Shown one piece after another: positions 48,393 through 60,357 of a DNA stretch of 64,000 nt. This stretch comes from Siderastrea radians (lineage: Eukaryota; Cnidaria; Anthozoa; Scleractinia; Rhizangiidae), in NCBI GenBank assembly GCA_964017195.1, contig CAXHKT010000169.1, forward strand, positions 1 through 64,000, written 5' to 3'. The notes beneath the pieces were generated by a model. It did no database searches. It was given only the letters and a program-made list of their open reading frames with translations, and was not told the origin of the DNA. The translations under genes were made by a program, and so were the position numbers. Every line of letters starts with the position of its first letter. Position 1 is the stretch's first letter.

Positions 48393-49690
48393 ATCGCACC
48401 TTCCTTGTGCTTTTGGACAAAAGGAATTTTTTCGGATGGTCCCAGAGGGATTGAATGCATTTGGGACCTTTGTGCATGCAGCTGAGAGTGCCAATTAGCT
48501 TTCTTCTGCTTTTTGGGGCTAATTCAAGCCCAGCAAAAGTGCAGCACTTTTTAGTATCGCCAAATTCGATAAAAATAGTGCCAAATGGTATGTTTTTTGG
48601 TGCCGCAACGGGATCTGGGGTGCTTTTGTGCTGGGGCCGTTGCACCAAAACCAGCACTTTTTTGAGGGACCCACCCCACCCCTCTCAAAACTGAAATTCC
48701 CACCTTATCGACAAAATCGCAGACTTTCTACACAATAAACTTTTTTCTGATAGCCCCGAGGGATTTGCATTATTATTGGGCCAGTGTGCAGCCTTGCGCA
48801 GCCTTGCGCAGTAAACAACACCTTTTTTAGCCTCTGAGAAGGCCAAAAATGGGGTTTTTTTGCTAAGGATCGCACATATCGCGCTTTTCTACACAATAAA
48901 CTTTTTTTTCTGATAGCCCCGAGGGATTTGCGTTATTATTAGGCCAGTGCGCAGCCTTGCGCAGCCTTGCGCAGTGAACATCACCTTTTTTAGCCTCTGG
49001 GAAGGCCAAAAATGGGGTTTTTCGCTAAGGATCGCACATATCGCGCTTTTGTACACAATAAACTTTTTTTTCTGATAGCCCCGAGGGATTTGCGTTATTA
49101 ATAGGCCAGTGCGCAGCCTTGCGCAGCCTTGCGCAGTGAACATCACCTTTTTTAGCCTCTGGAAAGGCCAAAAATGGGGTTTTTTCCCTAAGGATCGCAC
49201 ATATCGCGCTTTTCTACACAATAAACTTTTTTTTCTGATAGCCCCGAGGGATTTGCATTATATTTGGGCCAGTGCGCAGCCTTGCGCAGCCTTGCGCAGT
49301 GAACAACACCTTTTTTAGCCTCTGGGAAGGCCAAAAATGGGGTTTTTTCGCTAAGGATCGCACATATCGCGCTTTTCTACACAATAAACTTTTTTTTCTG
49401 ATAGGCCCGAGGGATTTGCGTTATTATTAGGCCAGTGCGCAGCCTTGCGCAGCCTTGCGCAGTGAACATCACCCTTTCTAGCCTCTGGAAAGCCAAAAAT
49501 GGGGTTTTTTCCCTAAGGATCGCACATATCGCGCTTTTCTACACAATAAACTTTTTTTTCTGATAGCCCCGAGGGATTTGCGTTATTATTAGGCCAGTGC
49601 GCAGCCTTGCGCAGCCTTGCACTGTGAACAGCACCTTTTTTAGCCTCTGGGAAGGCCAAAAATGGGGTTTTTTCCCTAAGGATCGCACAT
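48393..49690 (+). repeat. Higher-order unit L38: kappa dimer + 6 A2
   Basis: The dimer spans 48393-48715. Kappa markers are CACCTTCCTTGTGC, TTAGCTTTCTTCTGC, CCCAGCAAAAGTGC and AAATGGTATG. The A run carries CTGATAGGCCCGAGGG and CTGGAAAGCC just before iota L39. Confidence 0.92.
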
Positions 49691-50504
49691 ATCGCACCTT
49701 CTTTGTGCTTTTGGACAACAGGAATTTTTTTCGGTTGGTCCCAGAGGGATTGAATGCATTTGGGACCTTTGTGCATGCAGCTGAGAGCGCCAATTAGCTT
49801 TTTTCTGCTTTTTGGGGCTAATTCAAGCCCAGAAAAAGTGCAGCACTTTTTAGTATCGCCAAATTCGATAAAAATAGTGCCAAATGGAATGTTTTTTGGT
49901 GCCGCAACGGGATCTGGGGTGCTTTTGTGCTGGGGCCGTTGCACCAAAACCAGCACTTTTTTGAGGGACCCACCCCACCCCTCTCAAAACTGAAATTCCC
50001 ACCTTATCGACAAAATCGCAGACTTTCTACACAATAAACTTTTTTTTCTGATAGCCCCGAGGGATTTGCATTATTATTGGGCCAGTGCGCAGCCTTGCAC
50101 AGCCTTGCGCAGTGAACAACACCTTTTTTAGCCTCTGGGAAGGCCAAAAATGGGGTTTTTTCGCTAAGGATCGCACATATCGCGCTTTTCTACACAATAA
50201 ACTTTTTTTTCTGATAGCCCCGAGGGATTTGCGTTATTATTAGGCCAGTGCGCAGCCTTGCGCAGCCTTGCGCAGTGAACATCACCTTTTTTAGCCTCTG
50301 GGAAGGCCAAAAATGGGGTTTTTTAGCTAAGGATCGCACATATCGCGCTTTTCTACACAATAAACTTTTTTTTCTGATAGCCCCGAGGGATTTGCGTTAT
50401 TATTAGGCCAGTGCGCAGCCTTGCGCAGCCTTGCGCAGTGAACAACACCTTTTTTAGCCTCTGGGAAGGCCAAAAATGGGGTTTTTTCCTTAAGGATCGC
50501 ACAT
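49691..50504 (+). repeat. Higher-order unit L39: iota dimer + 3 A2
   Basis: The dimer spans 49691-50014 with the iota marker and the private GGACAACAGGAA. The A run lacks the 12-bp-deletion monomer found after other iota dimers, but keeps TTTTTTAGCTAAGG near 50322. Confidence 0.92.
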
Positions 50505-51470
50505 ATCGCACCTTCCTTGTGCTTTTGGACAAAAGGAATTTTTTCGGATGGTCCCAGAGGGATTGAATGCATTTGGGACCTTTGTGCATGCAGCTGAGAG
50601 TGCCAATTAGCTTTCTTCTGCTTTTTGGGGCTAATTCAAGCCCAGCAAAAGTGCAGCACTTTTTAGTATCGCCAAATTCGATAAAAATAGTGCCAAATGG
50701 TATGTTTTTTGGTGCCGCAACGGGATCTGGGGTGCTTTTGTGCTGGGGCCGTTGCACCAAAACCAGCACTTTTTTGAGGGACCCACCCCACCCCTCTCAA
50801 AACTGAAATTCCCACCTTATCGACAAAATCGCAGACTTTCTACACAATAAACTTTTTTTTCTGATAGCCTTGAGGGATTTGCATTATTATTGGGCCAGTG
50901 CGCAGCTTTGCGCAGCCTTGCGCAGTGAACAACACCTTTTTTAGCCTCTGGGAAGGCCAAAAATGGGGTTTTTTCGCTAAGGATCGCACATATCGCGCTT
51001 TTCTACACAATAAACTTTTTTTTCTGATAGCCCCGAGGGATTTGCGTTATTATTAGGCCAGTGCGCAGCCTTGCGCAGCCTTGCGCAGTGAACATCACCT
51101 TTTTTAGCCTCTGGGAAGGCCAAAAATGGGGTTTTTTCCCTAAGGATCGCACATATCGCGCTTTTCTACACAATAAACTTTTTTTTCTGATAGCCCCGAG
51201 GGTTTTGCGTTATTATTAGGCCAGTGCGCAGCCTTGCGCAGCCTTGCGCAGTGAACATCACCTTTTTTAGCCACTGGGAAGGCCAAAAATGGGGTTTTTT
51301 CCCTAAGGATCGTACATATCGCGCTTTTCTACACAATAAACTTTTTTTTCTGATAGCCCCGAGGGATTTGCGTTGTTATTAGGCCAGTGCGCAGCCTTGC
51401 GCAGTGAACAACATCTTTTTTAGCCTCTGGGAAGGCAAAAAATGGAGTTTTTTCCCTAAGGATCGCACAT
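50505..51470 (+). repeat. Higher-order unit L40: kappa dimer + 4 A2
   Basis: The dimer spans 50505-50827, with all kappa markers. The first A has CTGATAGCCTTGAGGG, a change that also follows L45 and L48 but not L38. Confidence 0.92.
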
Positions 51471-52118
51471 ATCGCACCTTCTTTGTGCTTTTGGACAAAA
51501 GGAATTTTTTTCGGATGGTCCCAGAGGGATTGAATGCATTTGGGACCTTTTTGCATGCAGCTGAGAGCGCCAATTAGCTTTTTTCTGCTTTTTGGGGCTA
51601 ATTCAAGCCCAGAAAAGTGCAGCACTTTTTAGTATCGCCAAATTCGATAAAAATAGTGCCAAATGGAATGTTTTTTGGTGCCGCAACGGGATCTGGGGTG
51701 CTTTTGTGCTGGGGCCGTTGCACCAAAACCAGCACTTTTGAGGGACCCACCCCACCCTTCTCAAAACTGAAATTCCCACCTTATCGACAAAATCGCAGAC
51801 TTTCTACACAATAAACTTTTTTTTCTGATAGCCCCGAGGGATTTGCATTATTATTGGGCCAGTGCGCAGCCTTGCGCAGCCTTGCGCAGTGAACATCACC
51901 TTTTTTAGCCTCTGGGAAGGCCAAAAATGGGGTTTTTTCGCTAAGGATCGCACATATCGCGCTTTTCTACACAATAAACTTTTTTTTCTGATAGCCCCGA
52001 GGGATTTGCGTTATTATTAGGCCAGTGCGCAGCCTTGCGCAGCCTTGCGCAGTGAACATCACCTTTTTTAGCCTCTGGGAAGGCCAAAAATGGGGTTTTT
52101 TCCCTAAGGATCGCACAT
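51471..52118 (+). repeat. Higher-order unit L41: unclassed dimer + 2 A2
   Basis: The dimer spans 51471-51791 and is the shortest complete one (321 bp), from small losses such as CAGAAAAGTGC and CAGCACTTTTGAGGG. It has CCTTTTTGCATGC in B. Only two A monomers follow. Confidence 0.9.
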
Positions 52119-53898
52119 ATCGCACCTTCTTTGTGCTTTTGGACAAAAGGAATTTTTTTCGGATGGTCCCAGAGGGATTGAATGCATTTGGGACCTTTGT
52201 GCATGCAGCTGAGAGCGCCAATTAGCTTTTTTCTGCTTTTTGGGGCTAATTCAAGCCCAGAAAAAGTGCAGCACTTTTTAGTATCGTCAAATTCGATAAA
52301 AATAGTGCCAAATGGAATGTTTTTTGGTGCCGCAACGGGATCTGGGATGCTTTTGTGCTGGGGCCGTTGCACCAAAACCAGCACTTTTTTGAGGGACCCA
52401 CCCCACCCCTCTCAAAACTGAAATTCCCACCTTATCGACAAAATCGCAGACTTTCTACACAATAAACGTTTTTTTCTGATAGCCCCGAGGGATTTGCATT
52501 ATTATTGGGCCAGTGCGCAGCCTTGCGCAGCCTTGCGCAGTGAACATCACCTTTTTTAGCCTCTGGGAAGGCCAAAAATGGGGTTTTTTCGCTAAGGATC
52601 GCACATATCGCGCTTTTCTACACAATAAACTTTTTTTCTGATAGCCCCGAGGGATTTGCGTTATTATTAGGCCAGTGCGCAGCCTTGCGCAGCCTTGCGC
52701 AGTGAACATCACCTTTTTTAGCCTCTGGGAAGGCCAAAAATGGGGTTTTTTCGCTAAGGATCGCACATATCGCGCTTTTCTACACAATAAACTTTTTTTT
52801 CTGATAGCCCCGAGGAATTGCGTTATTATTAGGCCAGTGCGCAGCCTTGCGCAGCCTTGCGCAGTGAACATCACCTTTTTTAGCCTCTGGGAAGGCCAAA
52901 AATGGGGTTTTTTCGCTAAGGATCGCACATATCGCGCTTTTCTACACAATAAACTTTTTTTTCTGATAGCCCCGAAGGATTTGCGTTATTATTAGGCCAG
53001 TTCGCAGCCTTGCGCAGCCTTGCGCAGTGAACATCACCTTTTTTAGCCTCTGGGAAGGCCAAAAATGGGGTTTTTTCCCTAAGGATCGCACATATCGCGC
53101 TTTTCTACACAATAAACTTTTTTTTCTGATAGCCCCGAGGGATTTGCGTTATTATTAGGCCAGTGCGCAGCCTTGCGCAGTGAACAAAACCTTTTTTAGC
53201 CTCTGGGAAGGCCAAAAATGGGGTTTTTTCCCTAAGGATCGCACATATTGCGCTTTTCTACACAATAAACTTTTTTTTCAGATAGCCCCGAGGGATTTGC
53301 GTTATTATTGGGCCAGTGCGCAGCCTTGCGCAGCCTTGCGCAGTGAATATCACCTTTTTTAGCCTCTGGGAAGGCCAAAAATGGGGTTTTTTCGCTAAGG
53401 ATCGCACATATCGCGCTTCTCTACACAATAAACTTTTTTTTCTGATAGCCCCGAGGGATTTGCGTTATTATTAGGCCAGTGCGCAGCCTTGCGCAGCCTT
53501 GCGCAGTGAACATCACCTTTTTTAGCCTCTGGGAAGGCCAAAAATGGGGTTTTTTCGCTAAGGATCGCACATATCGCGCTTTTCTACACAATAAACTTTT
53601 TTTTCTGATAGCCCCGAGGGATTTGCGTTATTATTAGGCCAGTGCGCAGCCTTGCACAGCCTTACGCAGTGAACATCACCTTTTTTAGCCTCTGGGAAGG
53701 CCAAAAATGGGGTTTTTTCCCTAAGGATCGCACATATCGCGCTTTTCTACACAATAAACTTTTTTTTCTGATAGCCCCGAGGGATTTGCGTTATTATTAG
53801 GCCAGTGCGTAGCCTTGCGCAGCCTTGCGCAGTGAACAACACCTTTTTTAGCCTCTGGGAAGGCCAAAAATGGGGTTTTTTCCCTAAGGATCGTACAT
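52119..53898 (+). repeat. Higher-order unit L42: unclassed dimer + 9 A2
   Basis: The dimer spans 52119-52442 and is close to the A2-block consensus. It has ATCGTCAAATTCG and GGGATGCTTTTG in C. The nine-monomer A run, with GAGGAATTGCG and GTGAATATCACC, recurs almost unchanged after kappa dimers L45 and L48. Confidence 0.9.
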
Positions 53899-54546
53899 AT
53901 CGCACCTTCTTTGTGCTTTTGGACAAAAGGAATTTTTTCTGGATGGTCCCAGAGGGATTGAATCAATTGGGACCTTTGTGCATGCAGCTGAGAGCGCCAA
54001 TTAGCTTTTTTCTGCTTTTTGGGGCTAATTCAAGCCCAGAATAAGTGCAGCACTTTTTAGTATCGCCAAATTCGATAAAAATAGTGCCAAATGGAATGTT
54101 TTTTGGTGCCGCAACGGGATCTGGGGTGCTTTTGTGCTGGGGCCGTTGCACCAAAACCAGCACTTTTTTGAGGGACCCACCCCACCCCTCTCAAAACTGA
54201 AATTCCCACCTTATCGACAAAATCGCAGACTTTCTACACAATAAACTTTTTTCTGATAGCCCCGAGGGATTTGCATTATATTTGGGCCAGTGCGCAGCCT
54301 TGCGCAGCCTTGCGCAGTGAACAACACCTTTTTTAGCCTCTGGGAAGGCCAAAAATGGGGTTTTTTCGCTAAGGATCGCACATATCGCGCTTTTCTACAC
54401 AATAAACTTTTTTTTCTGATAGCCCCGAGGGATTTGCGTTATTATTAGGCCAGTGCGCAGCCTTGCGCAGCCTTGCACAGTGAACAGCACCTTTTTTAGC
54501 CTCTGGGAAGGCCAAAAATGGGGTTTTTTCCCTAAGGATCGCACAT
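53899..54546 (+). repeat. Higher-order unit L43: theta dimer + 2 A2
   Basis: The dimer spans 53899-54221 with the theta markers. Only two A monomers separate it from iota L44, against six after L36 and L49 and four after L46. Theta-iota spacing therefore changes by whole monomers. Confidence 0.92.
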
Positions 54547-55511
54547 ATCGCACCTTCTTTGTGCTTTTGGACAAAAGGAATTTTTTTCGGTTGGTCCCAG
54601 AGGGATTGAATGCATTTGGGACCTTTGTGCATGCAGCTGAGAGCGCCAATTAGCTTTTTTCTGCTTTTTGGGGCTAATTCAAGCCCAGAAAAAGTGCAGC
54701 ACTTTTTAGTATCGCCAAATTCGATAAAAATAGTGCCAAATGGAATGTTTTTTGGTGCCGCAACGGGATCTGGGGTGCTTTTGTGCTGGGGCCGTTGCAC
54801 CAAAACCAGCACTTTTTTGAGGGACCCACCCCACCCCTCTCAAAACTGAAATTCCCACCTTATCGACAAAATCGCAGACTTTCTACACAATAAACTTTTT
54901 TTTCTGATAGTCCCGAGGGATTTGCATTATTATTGGGCCAGTGCGCAGCCTTGCACAGCCTTGCGCAGTGAACAACACCTTTTTTAGCCTCTGGGAAGGC
55001 CAAAAATGGGGTTTTTTCGCTAAGGATCGCACATATCGCGCTTTTCTACACAATAAACTTTTTTTTCTGATAGCCCCGAGGGATTTGCGTTATTATTAGG
55101 CCAGTGCGCAGCCTTGCGCAGCCTTGCGCAGTGAACATCACCTTTTTTAGCCTCTGGGAAGGCCAAAAATGTAAGGATCGCACATATCGCGCTTTTCTAC
55201 ACAATAAACTTTTTTTTCTGATAGCCCCGAGGGATTTGCGTTATTATTAGGCCAGTGCGCAGCCTTGCGCAGCCTTGCGCAGTGAACATCACCTTTTTTA
55301 GCCTCTGGGAAGGCCAAAAATGGGGTTTTTTAGCTAAGGATCGCACATATCGCGCTTTTCTACACAATAAACTTTTTTTTCTGATAGCCCCGAGGGATTT
55401 GCGTTATTATTAGGCCAGTGCGCAGCCTTGCGCAGCCTTGCGCAGTGAACAACACCTTTTTTAGCCTCTGGGAAGGCCAAAAATGGGGTTTTTTCCTTAA
55501 GGATCGCACAT
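54547..55511 (+). repeat. Higher-order unit L44: iota dimer + 4 A2
   Basis: The dimer spans 54547-54870. The first A has CTGATAGTCCCGAGGG, shared only with L47. The 12-bp deletion lies at 55171. Confidence 0.92.
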
Positions 55512-57985
55512 ATCGCACCTTCCTTGTGCTTTTGGACAAAAGGAATTTTTTCGGATGGTCCCAGAGGGATTGAATGCATTTGGGACCTTTGTGCATGCAG
55601 CTGAGAGTGCCAATTAGCTTTCTTCTGCTTTTTGGGGCTAATTCAAGCCCAGCAAAAGTGCAGCACTTTTTAGTATCGCCAAATTCGATAAAAATAGTGC
55701 CAAATGGTATGTTTTTTGGTGCCGCAACGGATCTGGGGTGCTTTTGTGCTGGGGCCGTTGCACCAAAACCAGCACTTTTTTGAGGGACCCACCCCACCCC
55801 TCTCAAAACTGAAATTCCCACCTTATCGACAAAATCGCAGACTTTCTACACAATAAACTTTTTTTTCTGATAGCCTTGAGGGATTTGCATTATTATTGGG
55901 CCAGTGCGCAGCTTTGCGCAGCCTTGCGCAGTGAACAACACCTTTTTTAGCCTCTGGGAAGGCCAAAAATGGGGTTTTTTCGCTAAGGATCGCACATATC
56001 GCGCTTTCTACACAATAAACTTTTTTTTCTGATAGCCCCGAGGGATTTGCGTTATTATTAGGCCAGTGCGCAGCCTTGCGCAGCCTTGCGCAGTGAACAT
56101 CACCTTTTTTAGCCTCTGGGAAGGCCAAAAATGGGGTTTTTTCGCTAAGGATCGCACATATCGCGCTTTTCTACACAATAAACTTTTTTTTCTGATAGCC
56201 CCGAGGAATTGCGTTATTATTAGGCCAGTGCGCAGCCTTGCGCAGCCTTGCGCAGTGAACATCACCTTTTTTAGCCTCTGGGAAGGCCAAAAATGGGGTT
56301 TTTTCGCTAAGGATCGCACATATCGCGCTTTTCTACACAATAAACTTTTTTTTCTGATAGCCCCGAAGGATTTGCGTTATTATTAGGCCAGTTCGCAGCC
56401 TTGCGCAGCCTTGCGCAGTGAACATCACCTTTTTTAGCCTCTGGGTAGGCCAAAAATGGGGTTTTTTCCCTAAGGATCGCACATATCGCGCTTTTCTACA
56501 CAATAAACTTTTTTTTCTGATAGCCCCGAGGGATTTGCGTTATTATTAGGCCAGTGCGCAGCCTTGCGCAGCCTTGCGCAGTGAACAAAACCTTTTTTAG
56601 CCTCTGGGAAGGCCAAAAATGGGGTTTTTTCCCTAAGGATCGCACATATCGCGCTTTTCTACACAATAAACTTTTTTTTCAGATAGCCCCGAGGGATTTG
56701 CGTTATTATTGGGCCAGTGCGCAGCCTTGCGCAGCCTTGCGCAGTGAATATCACCTTTTTTAGCCTCTGGGAAGGCCAAAAATGGGGTTTTTTCGCTAAG
56801 GATCGCACATATCGCGCTTCTCTACACAATAAACTTTTTTTTCTGATAGCCCCGAGGGATTTGCGTTATTATTAGGCCAGTGCGCAGCCTTGCGCAGCCT
56901 TGCGCAGTGAACATCACCTTTTTTAGCCTCTGGGAAGGCCAAAAATGGGGTTTTTTCGCTAAGGATCGCACATATCGCGCTTTTCTACACAATAAACTTT
57001 TTTTTCTGATAGCCCCGAGGGATTTGCGTTATTATTAGGCCAGTGCGCAGCCTTGCACAGCCTTACGCAGTGAACATCACCTTTTTTAGCCTCTGGGAAG
57101 GCCAAAAATGGGGTTTTTTCCCTAAGGATCGCACATATCGCGCTTTTCTACACAATAAACTTTTTTTTCTGATAGCCCCGAGGGATTTGCGTTATTATTA
57201 GGCCAGTGCGTAGCCTTGCGCAGCCTTGCGCAGTGAACAACACCTTTTTTAGCCTCTGGGAAGGCCAAAAATGGGTTTTTTTCCCTAAGGATCGTACATA
57301 TCGCACCTTCTTTGTGCTTTTGGACAAAAGGAATTTTTTCTGGATGGTCCCAGAGGGATTGAATCAATTGGGACCTTTGTGCATGCAGCTGAGAGCGCCA
57401 ATTAGCTTTTTTCTGCTTTTTGGGGCTAATTCAAGCCCAGAATAAGTGCAGCACTTTTTAGTATCGCCAAATTCGATAAAAATAGTGCCAAATGGACTGT
57501 TTTTTGGTGCCGCAACGGGATCTGGGGTGCTTTTGTGCTGGGGCCGTTGCACCAAAACCAGCACTTTTTTGAGGGACCCACCCCACCCCTCTCAAAACTG
57601 AAATTCCCACCTTATCGACAAAATCGCAGACTTTCTACACAATAAACTTTTTTCTGATAGCCCCGAGGGATTTGCATTATTATTGGGCCAGTGTGCAGCC
57701 TTGCGCAGCCTTGCCCAGTGAACAACACCTTTTTTAGCCTCTGAGAAGGCCAAAAATGGGGTTTTTTCGCTAAGGATCGCACATATCGCGCTTTTCTACA
57801 CAATAAACTTTTTTTTCTGATAGCCCCGAGGGATTTGCGTTATTATTAGGCCAGTGCGCAGCCTTGCGCAGCCTTGCGCAGCCTTGCGCAGTGAACATCA
57901 CCTTTTTTAGCCTCTGGGAAGGCCAAAAATGGGGTTTTTTCGCTAAGGATCGCACATATCGCGCTTTTCTACACAATAAACTTTT
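54920..57985 (+). repeat. 5211-bp-offset repeat, copy 1
   Basis: About 3.07 kb including kappa L45, its nine A monomers and theta L46 recurs 5211 bp to the right with almost no change. Shared private features include GCAACGGATCTGG in kappa, ATCGCGCTTTCTACAC (one T lost, about 56001) and CTCTGGGTAGGCC. Edges are by eye. Confidence 0.82.
55512..57299 (+). repeat. Higher-order unit L45: kappa dimer + 9 A2
   Basis: The dimer spans 55512-55833. Kappa markers plus a lost G in GCAACGGATCTGG, shared only with L48. The A run is the one seen after L42. Confidence 0.92.
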
Positions 57986-58282
57986 TTTTCTGATAGGCCC
58001 GAGGGATTTGCGTTATTATTAGGCCAGTGCGCAGCCTTGCGCAGCCTTGCGCAGTGAACATCACCCTTTCTAGCCTCTGGAAAGCCAAAAATGGGGTTTT
58101 TTCCCTAAGGATCGCACATATCGCGCTTTTCTACACAATAAACTTTTTTTTCTGATAGCCCCGAGGGATTTGCGTTATTATTAGGCCAGTGCGCAGCCTT
58201 GCGCAGCCTTGCACAGTGAACAGCACCTTTTTTAGCCTCTGGGAAGGCCAAAAATGGGGTTTTTTCCCTAAGGATCGCACAT
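57300..58282 (+). repeat. Higher-order unit L46: theta dimer + 4 A2
   Basis: The dimer spans 57300-57622. Theta markers plus AAATGGACTG, shared with L36 and L49 but not L43. The A run has CCTCTGAGAAGGCC and an added GCGCAGCCTT unit near 57870. Confidence 0.92.
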
Positions 58283-59033
58283 ATCGCACCTTCTTTGTGC
58301 TTTTGGACAAAAGGAATTTTTTTCGGTTGGTCCCAGAGGGATTGAATGCATTTGGGACCTTTGTGCATGCAGCTGAGAGCGCCAATTAGCTTTTTTCTGC
58401 TTTTTGGGGCTAATTCAAGCCCAGAAAAAGTGCAGCACTTTTTAGTATCGCCAAATTCGATAAAAATAGTGCCAAATGGAATGTTTTTTGGTGCCGCAAC
58501 GGGATCTGGGGTGCTTTTGTGCTGGGGCCGTTGCACCAAAACCAGCACTTTTTTGAGGGACCCACCCCACCCCTCTCAAAACTGAAATTCCCACCTTATC
58601 GACAAAATCGCAGACTTTCTACACAATAAACTTTTTTTTCTGATAGTCCCGAGGGATTTGCATTATTATTGGGCCAGTGCGCAGCCTTGCACAGCCTTGC
58701 GCAGTGAACAACACCTTTTTTAGCCTCTGGGAAGGCCAAAAATGGGGTTTTTTCGCTAAGGATCGCACATATCGCGCTTTTCTACACAATAAACTTTTTT
58801 TTCTGATAGCCCCGAGGGATTTGCGTTATTATTAGGCCAGTGCGCAGCCTTGCGCAGCCTTGCGCAGTGAACATCACCTTTTTTAGCCTCTGGGAAGGCC
58901 AAAAATGTAAGGATCGTACATATCGCGCTTTTCTACACAATAAACTTTTTTTTCTGATAGCCCCGAGGGATTTGCGTTATTATTAGGCCAGTGCGCAGCC
59001 TTGCGCAGCCTTGCGCAGTGAACATCACCTTTT

Positions 59034-59695
59034 TTAGCCTCTGGGAAGGCCAAAAATGGGGTTTTTTAGCTAAGGATCGCACATATCGCGCTTTTCTACA
59101 CAATAAACTTTTTTTTCTGATAGCCCCGAGGGATTTGCGTTATTATTAGGCCAGTGCGCAGCCTTGCGCAGCCTTGCGCAGCCTTGCGCAGTGAACATCA
59201 CCTTTTTTAGCCTCTGGGAAGGCCAAAAATGGGGTTTTTTCGCTAAGGATCGCACATATCGCGCTTTTCTACACAATAAACTTTTTTTTCTGATAGCCCC
59301 GAGGGATTTGCGTTATTAATAGGCCAGTGCGCAGCCTTGCGCAGCCTTGCGCAGTTAACATCACCTTTTTTAGCCTCTGGAAAGGCCAAAAATGGGGTTT
59401 TTTCCCTAAGGATCGCACATATCGCGCTTTTCTACACAATAAACTTTTTTTTCTGATAGCCCCGAGGGATTTGCATTATTATTGGGCCAGTGCGCAGCCT
59501 TGCACAGCCTTGCGCAGTGAACAACACCTTTTTTAGCCTCTGGGAAGGCCAAAAATGGGGTTTTTTCGCTAAGGATCGCACATATCGCGCTTTTCTACAC
59601 AATAAACTTTTTTTTCTGATAGCCCCGAGGGATTTGCGTTATTATTAGGCCAGTGCGCAGCCTTGCGCAGCCTTGCGCAGTGAACATCACCCTTT
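59034..59695 (+). repeat. 662-bp four-monomer duplication, copy 1
   Basis: It begins in the monomer with TTTTTTAGCTAAGG and includes GCGTTATTAATAGG and CAGTTAACATCACC. Copy 2 follows directly. By eye the copies are almost identical, the one clear difference being in the T-tract at the edge (CACCCTTTTTAG near 59690). Confidence 0.85.
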
Positions 59696-60357
59696 TTAGC
59701 CTCTGGGAAGGCCAAAAATGGGGTTTTTTAGCTAAGGATCGCACATATCGCGCTTTTCTACACAATAAACTTTTTTTTCTGATAGCCCCGAGGGATTTGC
59801 GTTATTATTAGGCCAGTGCGCAGCCTTGCGCAGCCTTGCGCAGCCTTGCGCAGTGAACATCACCTTTTTTAGCCTCTGGGAAGGCCAAAAATGGGGTTTT
59901 TTCGCTAAGGATCGCACATATCGCGCTTTTCTACACAATAAACTTTTTTTTCTGATAGCCCCGAGGGATTTGCGTTATTAATAGGCCAGTGCGCAGCCTT
60001 GCGCAGCCTTGCGCAGTTAACATCACCTTTTTTAGCCTCTGGAAAGGCCAAAAATGGGGTTTTTTCCCTAAGGATCGCACATATCGCGCTTTTCTACACA
60101 ATAAACTTTTTTTTCTGATAGCCCCGAGGGATTTGCATTATTATTGGGCCAGTGCGCAGCCTTGCACAGCCTTGCGCAGTGAACAACACCTTTTTTAGCC
60201 TCTGGGAAGGCCAAAAATGGGGTTTTTTCGCTAAGGATCGCACATATCGCGCTTTTCTACACAATAAACTTTTTTTTCTGATAGCCCCGAGGGATTTGCG
60301 TTATTATTAGGCCAGTGCGCAGCCTTGCGCAGCCTTGCGCAGTGAACATCACCTTTT
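59696..60357 (+). repeat. 662-bp four-monomer duplication, copy 2
   Basis: It repeats copy 1 at +662 bp over its length. It is followed by the monomer with the 12-bp deletion, which also stands before copy 1, so the exchange paired four-monomer-shifted arrays. Confidence 0.85.
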
